Shown here in pieces: positions 8,969 through 18,500 of a stretch of 32,140 nucleotides of DNA. The translations under genes and the position numbers were made by a program. The stretch lies in NCBI RefSeq assembly GCF_937877005.1, contig NZ_CALEFV010000039.1, forward strand, positions 1 through 32,140, written 5' to 3'. The stretch is from an uncultured Fibrobacter sp. Its GTDB lineage: Bacteria; Fibrobacterota; Fibrobacteria; Fibrobacterales; Fibrobacteraceae. The stretch's first letter is position 1, and the number at the start of each line of letters is the position of its first letter. The notes under the pieces were generated by a model. It was not told the DNA's origin and ran no database searches. It saw nothing but the letters and a program-made list of their open reading frames with translations.

Positions 8969-9112
8969 ATGTTAAAACAGGAAGAAAAGGTTCTGATTAG
9001 AACTGCACTTATGGAATATCGTTATCTTTTGTTTAAGACCTATCATGGAACTGAAGACGAGAAGTCTAGGATCTCGCGGGTCAACAAGATACTGCAAAAT
9101 TGGAAAGTGTAG
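8969..9112 (+). CDS. Small hypothetical protein, 47 residues
   Basis: This short ORF begins MLKQEEKVLIRTALMEYRYL and ends KILQNWKV. A strong ribosome binding site (AGGAGA at 8955-8960) sits 8 bases before the ATG. The product is helical, charged and has no signal peptide or membrane segment, so it is probably cytoplasmic. It lies between the phosphofructokinase and the TPR-like protein genes; the next start is 21 bases after its stop. I do not recognise a family. Evidence for being real is the ribosome binding site, the spacing and the fully occupied gap. Confidence 0.6.
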   Translation: MLKQEEKVLIRTALMEYRYLLFKTYHGTEDEKSRISRVNKILQNWKV

Positions 9113-9133
9113 GACTTTTCGAGAGGGGACTTG

Positions 9134-9892
9134 ATGAAAAAACTTTTGGTCGTACTGCTACTCGTCTTGGCATGGTGTACGAGTTTCGCCAACGAGGATC
9201 TTCGCATGGCGGATTCCTGCTATGCCGCGAGGGCAGAAAGGGCCAAGGGTGACAAGGCTGACGCGAAGAATGCGAAGCTAATGATCGAGAGCTACCGCAA
9301 GGCGATGACCGATACCTCCGTGCTGGAAAAGGCGACCGAAGGTTACGTGAAGAGTCTGTTCTTTTCTTTCCGCTTTGTCCATTTCGAAAAGAAGTATCGC
9401 CAGGCGAAACTGGATAGCCTCAAGAACATCAGTGAGGCCGCCTACAAGAAGTTTCCTGCGAACAAGGAAATCGCGCATGTGTATGCGAGCGCCATATCGA
9501 TGTGGGGCAATGAACGCGGTGCACTGACTTCGGTCAAGGAAGGTGTTGCCTCGATCGTACGTGATGTGTCGACATCTGTCGAGGATTATCAGGTGCTTGG
9601 CCGTGCGCATTACCTTTTGCCCTATATTCCTCTCATTCTTTCGTGGCCCGACAAGAAGCTTGCTGACAAGTACTTGACCCTTGCGCTTCAGAAGGACCCG
9701 AAGGACCTGTATAATTATTTCTTCCTGGCAGAACTGCGCTTTGACCAGAAGCGCTATGCCGATGCGCTTTCCCTAATCGACCGCGGCCTTTCGCGCGGCA
9801 TTCGCACGAGCTTCTTCCTCGAAGACAAGCGCGGTCGCTGGCATCTCAAGGAACTCCAAAAGAAAATCAACGCAAAGCTTGACAAAAAATAA
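9134..9892 (+). CDS. Exported TPR-like protein
   Basis: The protein has 252 residues. Residues 1-20 are a Sec signal peptide (MKKLLVVLLLVLAWCTSFA), so it probably acts in the periplasm. The rest is helical with TPR-like spacing. The clearest unit is near the C-terminus (FFLAELRFDQKRYADALSLI), preceded by a partly matching one (DKYLTLALQKDPKDLYNYF). A TTG three bases upstream is in frame, but the ATG at 9134 is preferred because GAGAGGGG at 9121-9128 is well placed. No enzymatic motif is seen; such proteins usually mediate protein contacts. A bidirectional terminator follows. Confidence 0.7.
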   Translation: MKKLLVVLLLVLAWCTSFANEDLRMADSCYAARAERAKGDKADAKNAKLMIESYRKAMTDTSVLEKATEGYVKSLFFSFRFVHFEKKYRQAKLDSLKNISEAAYKKFPANKEIAHVYASAISMWGNERGALTSVKEGVASIVRDVSTSVEDYQVLGRAHYLLPYIPLILSWPDKKLADKYLTLALQKDPKDLYNYFFLAELRFDQKRYADALSLIDRGLSRGIRTSFFLEDKRGRWHLKELQKKINAKLDKK

Positions 9893-9899
9893 ACGATAA

Positions 9900-9932
9900 A
9901 AGGCGCCGCACTGCGACGCCTTCAATTTTTTC
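9900..9932. terminator. Bidirectional terminator between convergent genes
   Basis: An interrupted stem (AAGGCG-CGC with GCG-CGCCTT, 9900-9909 with 9913-9922) is followed on the plus strand by TTCAATTTTTT. On the minus strand it is followed by TTTTATCG. It separates the exported TPR-like gene from the convergent phosphate acetyltransferase gene. Confidence 0.75.
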
Positions 9933-9950
9933 CAATTAGCCAGTTCGGTC

Positions 9951-11339
9951 TTATCCAGCTTGAACGGCGGTAAGCGCAATCGTGTAGACGATGTCTTCAA
10001 CGAGGGCGCCGCGGCTGAGGTCGTTCACCGGCTTCGCGAGGCCCTGCAACATCGGGCCGATGGCAATCGTGCCATGGGCACTGCGCTGCACAGCCTTGTA
10101 GCCGATGTTACCGGCAGAGAGGCTCGGGAACACGAACACTGTTGCCTTGCCGGCGACGGTGCTGCCCGGGGCCTTCAGGGAACCGACGCTCGGCACGGTC
10201 GCGGCGTCGTACTGCAGCGGACCATCCACCAGCATCTCGGGGCGGGCTTCCTTCACAATCTTGGTCGCTTCGCGCACGAGGTCTGCATCCGGGCCCTTGC
10301 CGCTGTTCATGGTGCTGTAGCTGAGGAGGGCGACACGGCTCGGGAGGCCAAAGGCCTTCGCGGTGTCGTCGCACTGCTGGGCAATGCCGGCGAGTTCTTC
10401 GGCGGTCGGGTTCAGGTTGATGGCGCAGTCGCCGTAGATGTAGGTCTTGTCCGGCATGCACATAAAGAACACAGAGCTCACGGACTTCACGCCCGGAGCG
10501 CACTTGATTACCTGCAAGGCCGGGCGCAAGGTGTCGGCGGTGGAGTGGATAGCGCCAGAAACAAGGCCGTCCACTTCGCCCATCTTGAGCATCATGGTGC
10601 CGAGCATCACGTTGTCGGCGAGTGCTGCGCGGGCCTGGTCTTCGGTCATGCCCTTCGACTTGCGGAGTTCCACGAGAGTCGGCACGTACTTTTCGGCAAG
10701 TTCTGCAGACGGTTCGATAATTTCGATGTTAGCAGGGAGGGTTACACCCTGTTCCTTGGCAACGGCAAGGATTTCGTCCTTCTTGCCGATGAGCACGGGT
10801 ACTGCGATGCCGCGGTCGATCACGAGCTTGGCGGCCTGCACGGTGCGCGGTTCGGAACCTTCGGGGAGTACGATGCGCTTCTTGGCCTTGGATGCCTTCA
10901 GGAGCAGTCCTGCGCGGAACATGGCCTGGCTGGTCTTGCGTTCGGCGGGTTCTGCGGCCAGGTCCTTGGCGAGGCACTTGGGGCAGAAGAGAATGCGATT
11001 CGGGCAGAACAGGTCGGCGTCGTCGTTGTCAGAATAAATCTTTGCGTCGAGGGCGGTTGCGAGCGTATCGTTATACTTCTGGGCCATCACGTCGCTCATG
11101 CCCTGGGCGCCTTCGACCACCACGGCATCCACGGAATCAAAGTCCTGCTTGAGGAAGTCGGCTGCGATTTTTTCCATGAGCACGGCGGAATTGTGGGCCT
11201 TGAGTTCCTTGACGGCGTCTGCCCCGTTCACGCAGGGCTTGTAGGCGGTAGCGATCAGGCCGGCACCGGCAACTGCGTCCATGACTTCCTTGACTTTTGC
11301 TTCCATATTGGCGGAGGCGACCAGGTAAACTCGATTCAT
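9951..11339 (-). CDS. pta: Phosphate acetyltransferase with a shortened N-terminal region
   Basis: The product is 462 residues. The catalytic PTA domain spans about 150-460 and opens with KKRIVLPEGSEPRT (153-166). Conserved blocks VDGLVSGAIHSTADTLRPAL, YGDCAINLNPTAEELA and AAVGPML-like AIGPMLQGLAKPVNDLSRG follow. It interconverts acetyl-CoA and acetyl phosphate in acetate formation. The N-terminal 110 residues recall the P-loop-like domain of long Pta enzymes (VVVEGAQG at 73-80) but lack a P-loop, and the DRTGG domain of the 714-residue E. coli enzyme is missing. A cysteine cluster (Cys112, Cys119, Cys122) sits between the two parts. AGGAG precedes the ATG. No acetate kinase gene is adjacent. 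Confidence 0.93.
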   Translation of the reverse strand: MNRVYLVASANMEAKVKEVMDAVAGAGLIATAYKPCVNGADAVKELKAHNSAVLMEKIAADFLKQDFDSVDAVVVEGAQGMSDVMAQKYNDTLATALDAKIYSDNDDADLFCPNRILFCPKCLAKDLAAEPAERKTSQAMFRAGLLLKASKAKKRIVLPEGSEPRTVQAAKLVIDRGIAVPVLIGKKDEILAVAKEQGVTLPANIEIIEPSAELAEKYVPTLVELRKSKGMTEDQARAALADNVMLGTMMLKMGEVDGLVSGAIHSTADTLRPALQVIKCAPGVKSVSSVFFMCMPDKTYIYGDCAINLNPTAEELAGIAQQCDDTAKAFGLPSRVALLSYSTMNSGKGPDADLVREATKIVKEARPEMLVDGPLQYDAATVPSVGSLKAPGSTVAGKATVFVFPSLSAGNIGYKAVQRSAHGTIAIGPMLQGLAKPVNDLSRGALVEDIVYTIALTAVQAG

Positions 11340-11453
11340 AGAAAACTCCTGTTTGTTTTTGTTTCCGATTTAAAAATTAGGAATTTCCGTAGGGGAAACG
11401 ACCTGCTGCAACCTTTTTTTACCTACCCTAAAGATATCAACAGTTTATCAACA

Positions 11454-11482
11454 TTGTAAATCAATATTTTCATATATATATG
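11454..11482 (+). promoter_or_regulatory. Possible sigma-70 promoter of the first fibro-slime gene
   Basis: TTGTAA (11454-11459) and TATATG (11477-11482) are separated by 17 bases within an AT-rich stretch, 58 bases before the start codon. The match is moderate and other AT-rich hexamers nearby could serve. Confidence 0.35.
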
Positions 11483-11539
11483 TAAGAATAATCTATTTTA
11501 GTTAGGTTGAGTGTATTGGGATGTTAATGGAGAGAACGG

Positions 11540-14500
11540 ATGCAGTACAGTTGTATTATCCGGGGCCTTTTTCTGTGTTTGGCCCTCATTGCAGTTACTA
11601 CTTATGCCCAGGATACCGTTGCGGTAGCTCATGTTGTCTATGAAGGGAACAACATTTATTACGCCGACAACGAATCCAATTTGAAGTACAAGGCCGTCAC
11701 GAAGGGAGAAGACGGCATGTTCACCATTTACTTCACCGAAGAACGCCTAAAGTCCTCCGCGATCGACAAGCGTCAGCTTCGACTTGGGCTTGGCTGCAAT
11801 GACGGCACCTGCCGTCAGAACTTGAACGAAGGCAATGAGCCCTACCTCAGTGAACTTTTCCCGAGCTACGTAGAAGGAGCCGAAAATCAGCCCCTTCAGG
11901 AGGTGTGGATTGTCCTTAACGGTGACGGAACCAACTCGATTCACTTTACGAAGCCCGATATCCAGATAGTCGTTCCCGGCAAGAAGGTAATCCGTTTCCT
12001 TGCGCCTTGGAGCAATACGAGCGCGCTCTTGTACCTGAACGGCAACGAGAACTACATGATTCCCGTCGGCAGCCCGTATTGTGGCTGGTTCGAGAAGAGC
12101 GTCATTATTGAACCGAAGGATGTCTACGTCTATTTCAAGCAGACGATCGGAGGACACTATGTTGGCAAGGACGGTATTTCCAAGGAAGAAATTCCCGTGG
12201 AACAGGAAATCCTGCTCGACTCCGTTCTCGCGATTTCCGATACGGTCTGGGTCCTGGCGACATCCTATAGCGAACCGGAACTTTATTCGGAATTTCCCGA
12301 TGAACTGGGTGACTGCCCCGTGAAAAAACTTCCGGTCATGATGTTCGACTGGTTGCATGGCGACGGTTCCGATACCGAGAACAGGGAAAGCCAGGCCGGT
12401 ACGACTAGCCAGGATTTCGGTACGGGCGGCTGTGCCCAGCTGACGAAGGGTATGGTCGAAGAGGAACTCGGACCGGCCGGAGTTCCGGTGCGTGCAGCCA
12501 ATTTCCCCTCCAACTGTAAGTATACCGATCATCTGGGCAGCTGGTTCCTGCCCGAGGTCGTGGCGACGGATGCTGCCGGTAACGAATACACGAACGTGAC
12601 TTGTCGCACCCTGGAACTTACGCTTGACGACGAAGGATTCTGGCTTGGCCAGAAGAATACGGAAAGCCCCGAGAAGGGTCTATTCTTCCTGGACGACTTC
12701 AAGTATCTCGACGAAGGAAACTCGATTCCCAATCCCATGTACGATCAGATCGAATCCGAATTCGGTACGCATAACTATGGATTCACCATGAAGATTCAGG
12801 CGCAGTTCGAATATGTCAAGGGACAGTACTTTGAGTTCATGGGCGACGATGACGTCTGGGTGTTCATTAACAACAAGCTGGTCGTGGATATCGGCGGTCA
12901 GCACCATGCATCCAATGGTCACATCAATCTCGACAAGCTCGATCTCGTTGAAGGCGAAACTTATCCGTTCCATATTTTCTATGCGGAACGCCACAAGGTG
13001 GAATCGAACTTCAAGATGCGCACTTCCATCGACCTGCAGGCCGAAGCGAGCATGTTCCTGAAGGATCTTTCGGAAAGCCCGAAAAAGATTGTCAAGGAAG
13101 TCTGGCAGATTGTACGCGAAAGGAAACTTGCCTGCGACTTCTCATCGAGTCCCGAAACGCAGAAGACCGAACGTGGCCCGTCGAACTTTGTCCTGTTCGG
13201 AAAGAGCATGGGCAAGAGCGGCGTCGCACTCAAGACGCTCGATTCACTCTACTATGCAGGCATTACCGTTACCGACGACTTTACGAAGGTGACTATAGAT
13301 ACGAAGGCGATTGGCAAGGCTCAGGCGCTTCCGCCGGGCAACTACTACATCCGCGTCCGTCTCAAGAGTAATCCCGACGAGTACAAGGATATTCCCTTTA
13401 CTATCGATCCCTATGAACTGCCGAATCTTGCCTTTGCAAATGTCAAGGATTCTTCCTACACCGTCGTGGATTTTGACACCCAGGATACTCTGACCTTTAC
13501 GGAATTCTGGGCGGCTTACGGAGATTCCCTGAACCGCAACATTTCGAGTGATACGCTTCCGATCAACCTCGATCGGAACGAAAAAATGTGGGCGGGCAGA
13601 TCTTATCCGGTATACATCATGTTTGCCGAAGAATGGGCTAGCATCTATAACGGCATCGCGGTCAAGCTCTCGACTTCGACTCCCGCGCTCGTTCCTTGCG
13701 ACTCTATGGGAAATCCCATCGACGAGGTGAAGCTCTATAATGGTCGTGCCGAATTCTTCGTGAAGGCGAACGACGAAGTGATCAACGGAAAGCTTATTGC
13801 GAGCACGGCTAGCGCAAAGAACAAGGCTATCGAATGGACGAACATCAATATTGCCGTGCCGCCTGTACCGCAGGTGGAACTGGCCTACATCTATGACCGT
13901 AACGGCGACGGTCGTGCCGACAGTATCTGGATCCAGTTCAACAAGCCTCTCGGAGGCCAGAGCGTCCTGGATTCGATGAAGTTCATATTCGGTACGAATT
14001 TCGACGGATTCTACCGCCCGAAGTACACGGATGGCGAGAAGGTTGCGACACTCGTTGCTGCGGGTGACGGCTTCGGCTCGGGCATCTTTACCGGCGGAGC
14101 TACGGATTCCTATTCAGGTCGGCTGAACATCTGGTACACTTATACTGATCCGGAAAACGGCAAGGTTTCCATCTTCCCGGTTGAGGGCGTTCTCACCGAC
14201 AAGGTTGGCCCTGTCATTCTTGCGGCCGAGGTCAAGTACCTCAAGGACGGCAATACCCAGCTGACTGTCGATTTCAGCGAGGGCCTCGATGATACTGACG
14301 CAAGTTCCGACATGTTCCGCTTCCATTGCTGGAAGAACGAAAGGCAGGATTCCGTCGTCAAGAAGGCAAACGATGTTGGCACGGTCCCAGCCAATCAATG
14401 GAAGCTTATCTTCCCGAAGGGTAACGAATCTGAAATTGTCCCGGCAGTGGGAGATTCCATCCGCTTCGTGCCTCCGTCACAGATGGGCATGGCTCACGAC

Positions 14501-15367
14501 CTGCAGGGCGTCTATGCTCACGAGGACAATCCCTGGGTTCGCATCACGGGTGAGCAGAAGGTGACTGTGACCAGTCCGAAGGTCGTGACCCTATCTCCGG
14601 AATCCGAGGCGTTCGATAGTGCCAAGGTGATTATCCGGAGCAAGAATGCGACCGTTCCGAAACTTGTCCCCAACAAGAACGGGCTTTCCGCCGACCAGGT
14701 GGCCGCCGTCTATGGTACGCAGGGGCACTTCCTCGGCGACCTGGACATGGCTGAACTTGTCGAGAATGAAATTGCCGAAATTGTAAAGGCCGTGCAGTCA
14801 ACGCCGAGCTATGTCGATGGAGATGCAGAAGAAAACGAGGACGGAACCCCTGCAAGGACTTGGACTATCGAGGAAATCATTCGCGCGGTTGATGCAGGTC
14901 AGATGAGTATCGGCGAGGCGGAAGACCGCTTCGATCTCGACCCCGTTATCGTGGATGCGTACGAGAATGGCCTGCTTTCCAGCAGCAATATCGACAACTA
15001 TGCCCGCGGCACCGATGAGGACATCAAGCAGATTGTGAGTGCCGTGGCCGACCATACGGAATTGCGTTACGAGGCGACCTACTATTCTAGCCTCGGCCAT
15101 TTCGTGAATCGCGACGAGGGAACTATCACCTGTAACGACGATATTTTCAAGGCGGATGGCGCCTCCAACTGCCTCGGCAGCGATGGACGCCTGTTCCTTG
15201 CCTGGAATATGCGTTCCAAGAGTGGCCGCCTCGCTGCGACGGGAGTCTATATTGCTCGACTGATGGTTCGCGTCAGGGTAAATACCAAGACCATTACCGA
15301 TCGAACCCAGGACTTCCTGTGGGGTGTCCGCAGGGGAAAGGTCAATGCAATGGATTTGGGAATCTGA
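11540..15367 (+). CDS. Fibro-slime domain protein A, large exported surface protein
   Basis: The protein has 1,275 residues. The signal peptide ends near TTYAQ (about residue 24). The N-terminal beta region includes PYCGWFEKSV and VYFKQTIGGHYVG. The fibro-slime domain follows, with MMFDWLHGD, LDDEGFWLG, GDDDVWVFINNKLVVDIGGQ (Asp436-438, Trp440) and NFKMRTSIDL. A calcium-loop-like DRNGDGRADS starts at 786. The C-terminus is beta-rich, with WNMRSKSGRLAATGVYIARL recalling FlgD/T9SS-type Ig folds, and is interrupted by a helical segment at about 1067-1173. It is probably displayed on the outer surface; fibro-slime proteins of Fibrobacter have been linked to the cell surface and fibre attachment. 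GGAGAG precedes the ATG. A paralogue follows immediately. Confidence 0.9.
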   Translation: MQYSCIIRGLFLCLALIAVTTYAQDTVAVAHVVYEGNNIYYADNESNLKYKAVTKGEDGMFTIYFTEERLKSSAIDKRQLRLGLGCNDGTCRQNLNEGNEPYLSELFPSYVEGAENQPLQEVWIVLNGDGTNSIHFTKPDIQIVVPGKKVIRFLAPWSNTSALLYLNGNENYMIPVGSPYCGWFEKSVIIEPKDVYVYFKQTIGGHYVGKDGISKEEIPVEQEILLDSVLAISDTVWVLATSYSEPELYSEFPDELGDCPVKKLPVMMFDWLHGDGSDTENRESQAGTTSQDFGTGGCAQLTKGMVEEELGPAGVPVRAANFPSNCKYTDHLGSWFLPEVVATDAAGNEYTNVTCRTLELTLDDEGFWLGQKNTESPEKGLFFLDDFKYLDEGNSIPNPMYDQIESEFGTHNYGFTMKIQAQFEYVKGQYFEFMGDDDVWVFINNKLVVDIGGQHHASNGHINLDKLDLVEGETYPFHIFYAERHKVESNFKMRTSIDLQAEASMFLKDLSESPKKIVKEVWQIVRERKLACDFSSSPETQKTERGPSNFVLFGKSMGKSGVALKTLDSLYYAGITVTDDFTKVTIDTKAIGKAQALPPGNYYIRVRLKSNPDEYKDIPFTIDPYELPNLAFANVKDSSYTVVDFDTQDTLTFTEFWAAYGDSLNRNISSDTLPINLDRNEKMWAGRSYPVYIMFAEEWASIYNGIAVKLSTSTPALVPCDSMGNPIDEVKLYNGRAEFFVKANDEVINGKLIASTASAKNKAIEWTNINIAVPPVPQVELAYIYDRNGDGRADSIWIQFNKPLGGQSVLDSMKFIFGTNFDGFYRPKYTDGEKVATLVAAGDGFGSGIFTGGATDSYSGRLNIWYTYTDPENGKVSIFPVEGVLTDKVGPVILAAEVKYLKDGNTQLTVDFSEGLDDTDASSDMFRFHCWKNERQDSVVKKANDVGTVPANQWKLIFPKGNESEIVPAVGDSIRFVPPSQMGMAHDLQGVYAHEDNPWVRITGEQKVTVTSPKVVTLSPESEAFDSAKVIIRSKNATVPKLVPNKNGLSADQVAAVYGTQGHFLGDLDMAELVENEIAEIVKAVQSTPSYVDGDAEENEDGTPARTWTIEEIIRAVDAGQMSIGEAEDRFDLDPVIVDAYENGLLSSSNIDNYARGTDEDIKQIVSAVADHTELRYEATYYSSLGHFVNRDEGTITCNDDIFKADGASNCLGSDGRLFLAWNMRSKSGRLAATGVYIARLMVRVRVNTKTITDRTQDFLWGVRRGKVNAMDLGI

Positions 15368-15406
15368 CGTAGCTAGATGTTCTCAAAAAAAATCGCATAA
15401 AATTTC

Positions 15407-15435
15407 GGGGTGTTTTGACGCAAAACACGCCTTTT
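15407..15435 (+). terminator. Probable terminator between the two fibro-slime genes
   Basis: GTGTTTTG (15410-15417) pairs with CAAAACAC (15421-15428), extended by GC pairs after one mismatch, and is followed by TTTTA. It lies about 40 bases after the first gene's stop. The T-run is short, so termination may be partial. Confidence 0.5.
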
Positions 15436-15479
15436 ACACGTTTGTTAAGTTAAATTAACGCAATTCGGTTCTCATCATG

Positions 15480-15508
15480 TTGATTTTTTGCGCAAAAAAA
15501 CTTATTTA
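15480..15508 (+). promoter_or_regulatory. Possible sigma-70 promoter of the second fibro-slime gene
   Basis: TTGATT (15480-15485) and TATTTA (15503-15508) are 17 bases apart, 56 bases before the start codon. The distance to the start is like that of the candidate promoter of the first paralogue. The match is moderate. Confidence 0.4.
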
Positions 15509-15563
15509 TATAAATAGGTTATAAAAGCAACAGATGGGGAATGACCCCATTGGGAGAGATTGG

Positions 15564-18500
15564 ATGCGGTGTGGAATTGGAAAACGGGCAACAATGTTGC
15601 TCTGTTTAGCTTTTTCTGCGGCGATGGCCGCGGATTATTCCGTAAATGTATCTTACGAAGGTGATCAGCTTTATTCCGTGATTCGTACTGGGATGACCCA
15701 GAACCAGTCCTGCAAGGCTGTTAACGAGAAGGTTTCCTTTAGTGCGACATCCCTGGACAGACGTTCCGTTTACTTTTATTCCGACAAGAGATGCAAAACT
15801 CTTGTCGCGACCATTGCCACCGAGGATCTTTTCAAGGAAGGAAATTCCGTAAGCATTACGCTTTCCGAGAATGGCGACTGGGCGTTTTCTGCAGCACCGG
15901 CGGGTCCTCAGGGTCCGGGAGAAAATCCTGAAGAACCTAAGGATGATCCGCAGGAAGATCCAAGGGACAATCCCCAGCAGCCGGCCAGGAATAGCGTCAA
16001 GTACGTGAGTTTCCTGACTCCCTGGACTAACACGAATGCGGTGCTGTTCGTGAACGGTGACAGCGTGAGCACGATGTCTTCTGTCAATAAGTATTGCGGC
16101 TGGTATGTCGCTGCCGCTAGGGCTCCTTCCGAAGGCTTCAATGTATACTTCAAGCAGACGATTGGTCCCTATTTTGTTGGCGCCGAGGGATTGACCAAGA
16201 CGGAACCTACCATGGCTACCGAAATTTCTCTCGATTCCGTGGCGGCCCTGTCGGATACCATCTGGGTCAAGGGCAATCAGGAAGGTGCTCCTGAAGTTTA
16301 TTCGGAGCATCCTGCCGGCGTTTTGGGCGATTGTCCCCTCAAGAAGCTTCCCGTGATGATGTTCGACTGGTTGCATGGCGACAAGGGTGACGGCACGAGG
16401 GGTAACGGAAATCCTGAAAATGGTGTCAGCGCGGACTTCGGTTCGGGTGGCTGTAGCGCGAGCCCAATGAAGGGCATGGTCGCCACTCAACTCGGTTCTA
16501 ACGGAGTTCCGGTTAGTGCGGATCCGTTCCCGACCAACTGCAAGATTACTGAACATCTTGATTCCTGGTTCCTGCCGGAAGTTCTCGCAAAGGATGATGC
16601 GGGTAACGAATATACCAACATGACTTGCCGCGACCTTTATATCTCGATGGATGACGAAGGATTCTGGCTTGCGGAAATTTCGAAGGACCGAATTTCCGAA
16701 GGTAACGAGGTCAACAAGGGCGGCATGTTCCTTCTCGACGATTTCCAGTACCTGGATACTGCTCGGACAATCCCGAATCCCTACTACGACAATCTGTCTG
16801 GCGGCAGTGACAATGGCAGGCACAACTTCGGCTTTACCATGAAGATTCAGGCGACATTCGAGTATGTTCCGGGGCAATACTTTGACTTCCTGGGCGATGA
16901 CGATGTGTGGGTGTTCATCAATAACAAGCTTGTGGTGGATATCGGTGGTCAGCATGCCCAGGTGCGCGGCGCCGTTGATCTCGATACGCTCGGCCTTATT
17001 CCGGATAGCACTTACAACTTCCATATTTTCTATGCCGAACGTCACCAGAGTTCCTCCAACTTCCGTATGCGTACATCGATTGACCTGAAGACGGATGCAT
17101 CCATTGTCCTGAGGAACGGGGCTTCCGAATCGACGGATGTGATAACCAAGGAAGTCTGGCAGAGGGTTCGTAAGAACAAGCTCGCCTGCGACTTCTCGTC
17201 CGCAGGAACGGAAGTGGCTCTCGAACGCGGTAGGTCTACGTTCGTGCTCATGGGCGGAAACTTGCCTTCGAACGGTGTCGAGCTGGATACCGCAGGCACG
17301 TGGTTTGGTGGCATCACCATTGGCAGCGGCTTTGATGAATTTAAAATCGACAAGGAAGCCATCAAGAATGATCGCGCGCTTACTCCGGGCGTCTATCATG
17401 TTCAGGTCACCCTGGTTTCTGACAATTCCAAGCACAAGGATGTCTACTTTGTCGTAGACCCGTATGAGTTGCCCTCTATTGTCTATACCGATGGCAAGGG
17501 AAACATCTTGGGAACAGACGTGGTGAGCGATACCTTGCCGCTGAATCTAGACCCGACTTCTACCATGTGGGCCGGACAGACTTATCAGGTCCATATCCAG
17601 TACGATGCGACCTGGGCTACGACCAATGATGTCGTCTATCTGTTCAGCAACGATTCTGCCCTGGTTCCCTGCGATGCCGATGGTAAGCCGATTACGGAAC
17701 TCACCCTGGATTCGGGCAAGGCGGTCTTTTACGTAAAGGCGATGGGCAAGGTGGAAAACGGTTCCATCTGGGTCAAGGGCCGTGCCGCAGCCAATACTGC
17801 CGTGTGGGACAGAATCTTCATTGAGGTACCACCGGTTCCGCAGATCGAGACTGCCTACATCTTTGACCGTAATGGTGATGGTCGCGGCGACAGTATCTGG
17901 GTCAAGTTCGATGATTTGCTGGGCGGCAAGAACTCGCTTGACTCGGCAAGATTCACGTTCGGGAAGGCTTTTGAAACGACATTCAAGCCTCAGTATGCCA
18001 GGGGCGATGACTTTGCGACGATTACCGCCGAAGGCGATGGCTTCGGCACCGCAATCTTCACGGGTGGCGAGGATAGCGTCTATACCGGTATTCTCAAGCT
18101 GTGGTTCACCTATACGGAAAATGGCGAGTCGTCTGTATTCCCGGGTGAAGGCTGGCTCAGGGATAGCATCGGTCCCGTGATTACCGCTGCGGAAATTTCC
18201 TACATGAGTGACGGCAACGCAGAACTAATCGTGTCGTTCAGCGAACGCCTGAAGGACGAAGATGCGAACTCCTCGCTATTCCGTTTCCACTGCTGGAAGG
18301 ACGGCGTACAGGATTCCCTCGTGAAGAATACGAATGAGATCAGTACCGAGAATACCCGGTGGATTATGATATTCCCGAAGGGAGGCGATAACGATGTCGT
18401 GCCGGCCGTTGGGGATTCCATCCGATTCATTCCGCCTTCTCAGGGCGAGACTGTGTTCGACTTTGTAGGCGTGCGTCCGCACGAGAATAATGCATGGGTC

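Noticed and set aside
9960..11459. 499-codon plus-strand ORF opposite pta
   Set aside because: It is antisense to a clearly recognised phosphate acetyltransferase, is rich in His, Gly and Arg without a recognisable domain, and lacks its own ribosome binding site. It reflects codon bias of the real gene.
15606..17435. 609-codon minus-strand ORF opposite fibro-slime protein B
   Set aside because: It is antisense to the well-supported paralogue gene and shows no domain or start signal.
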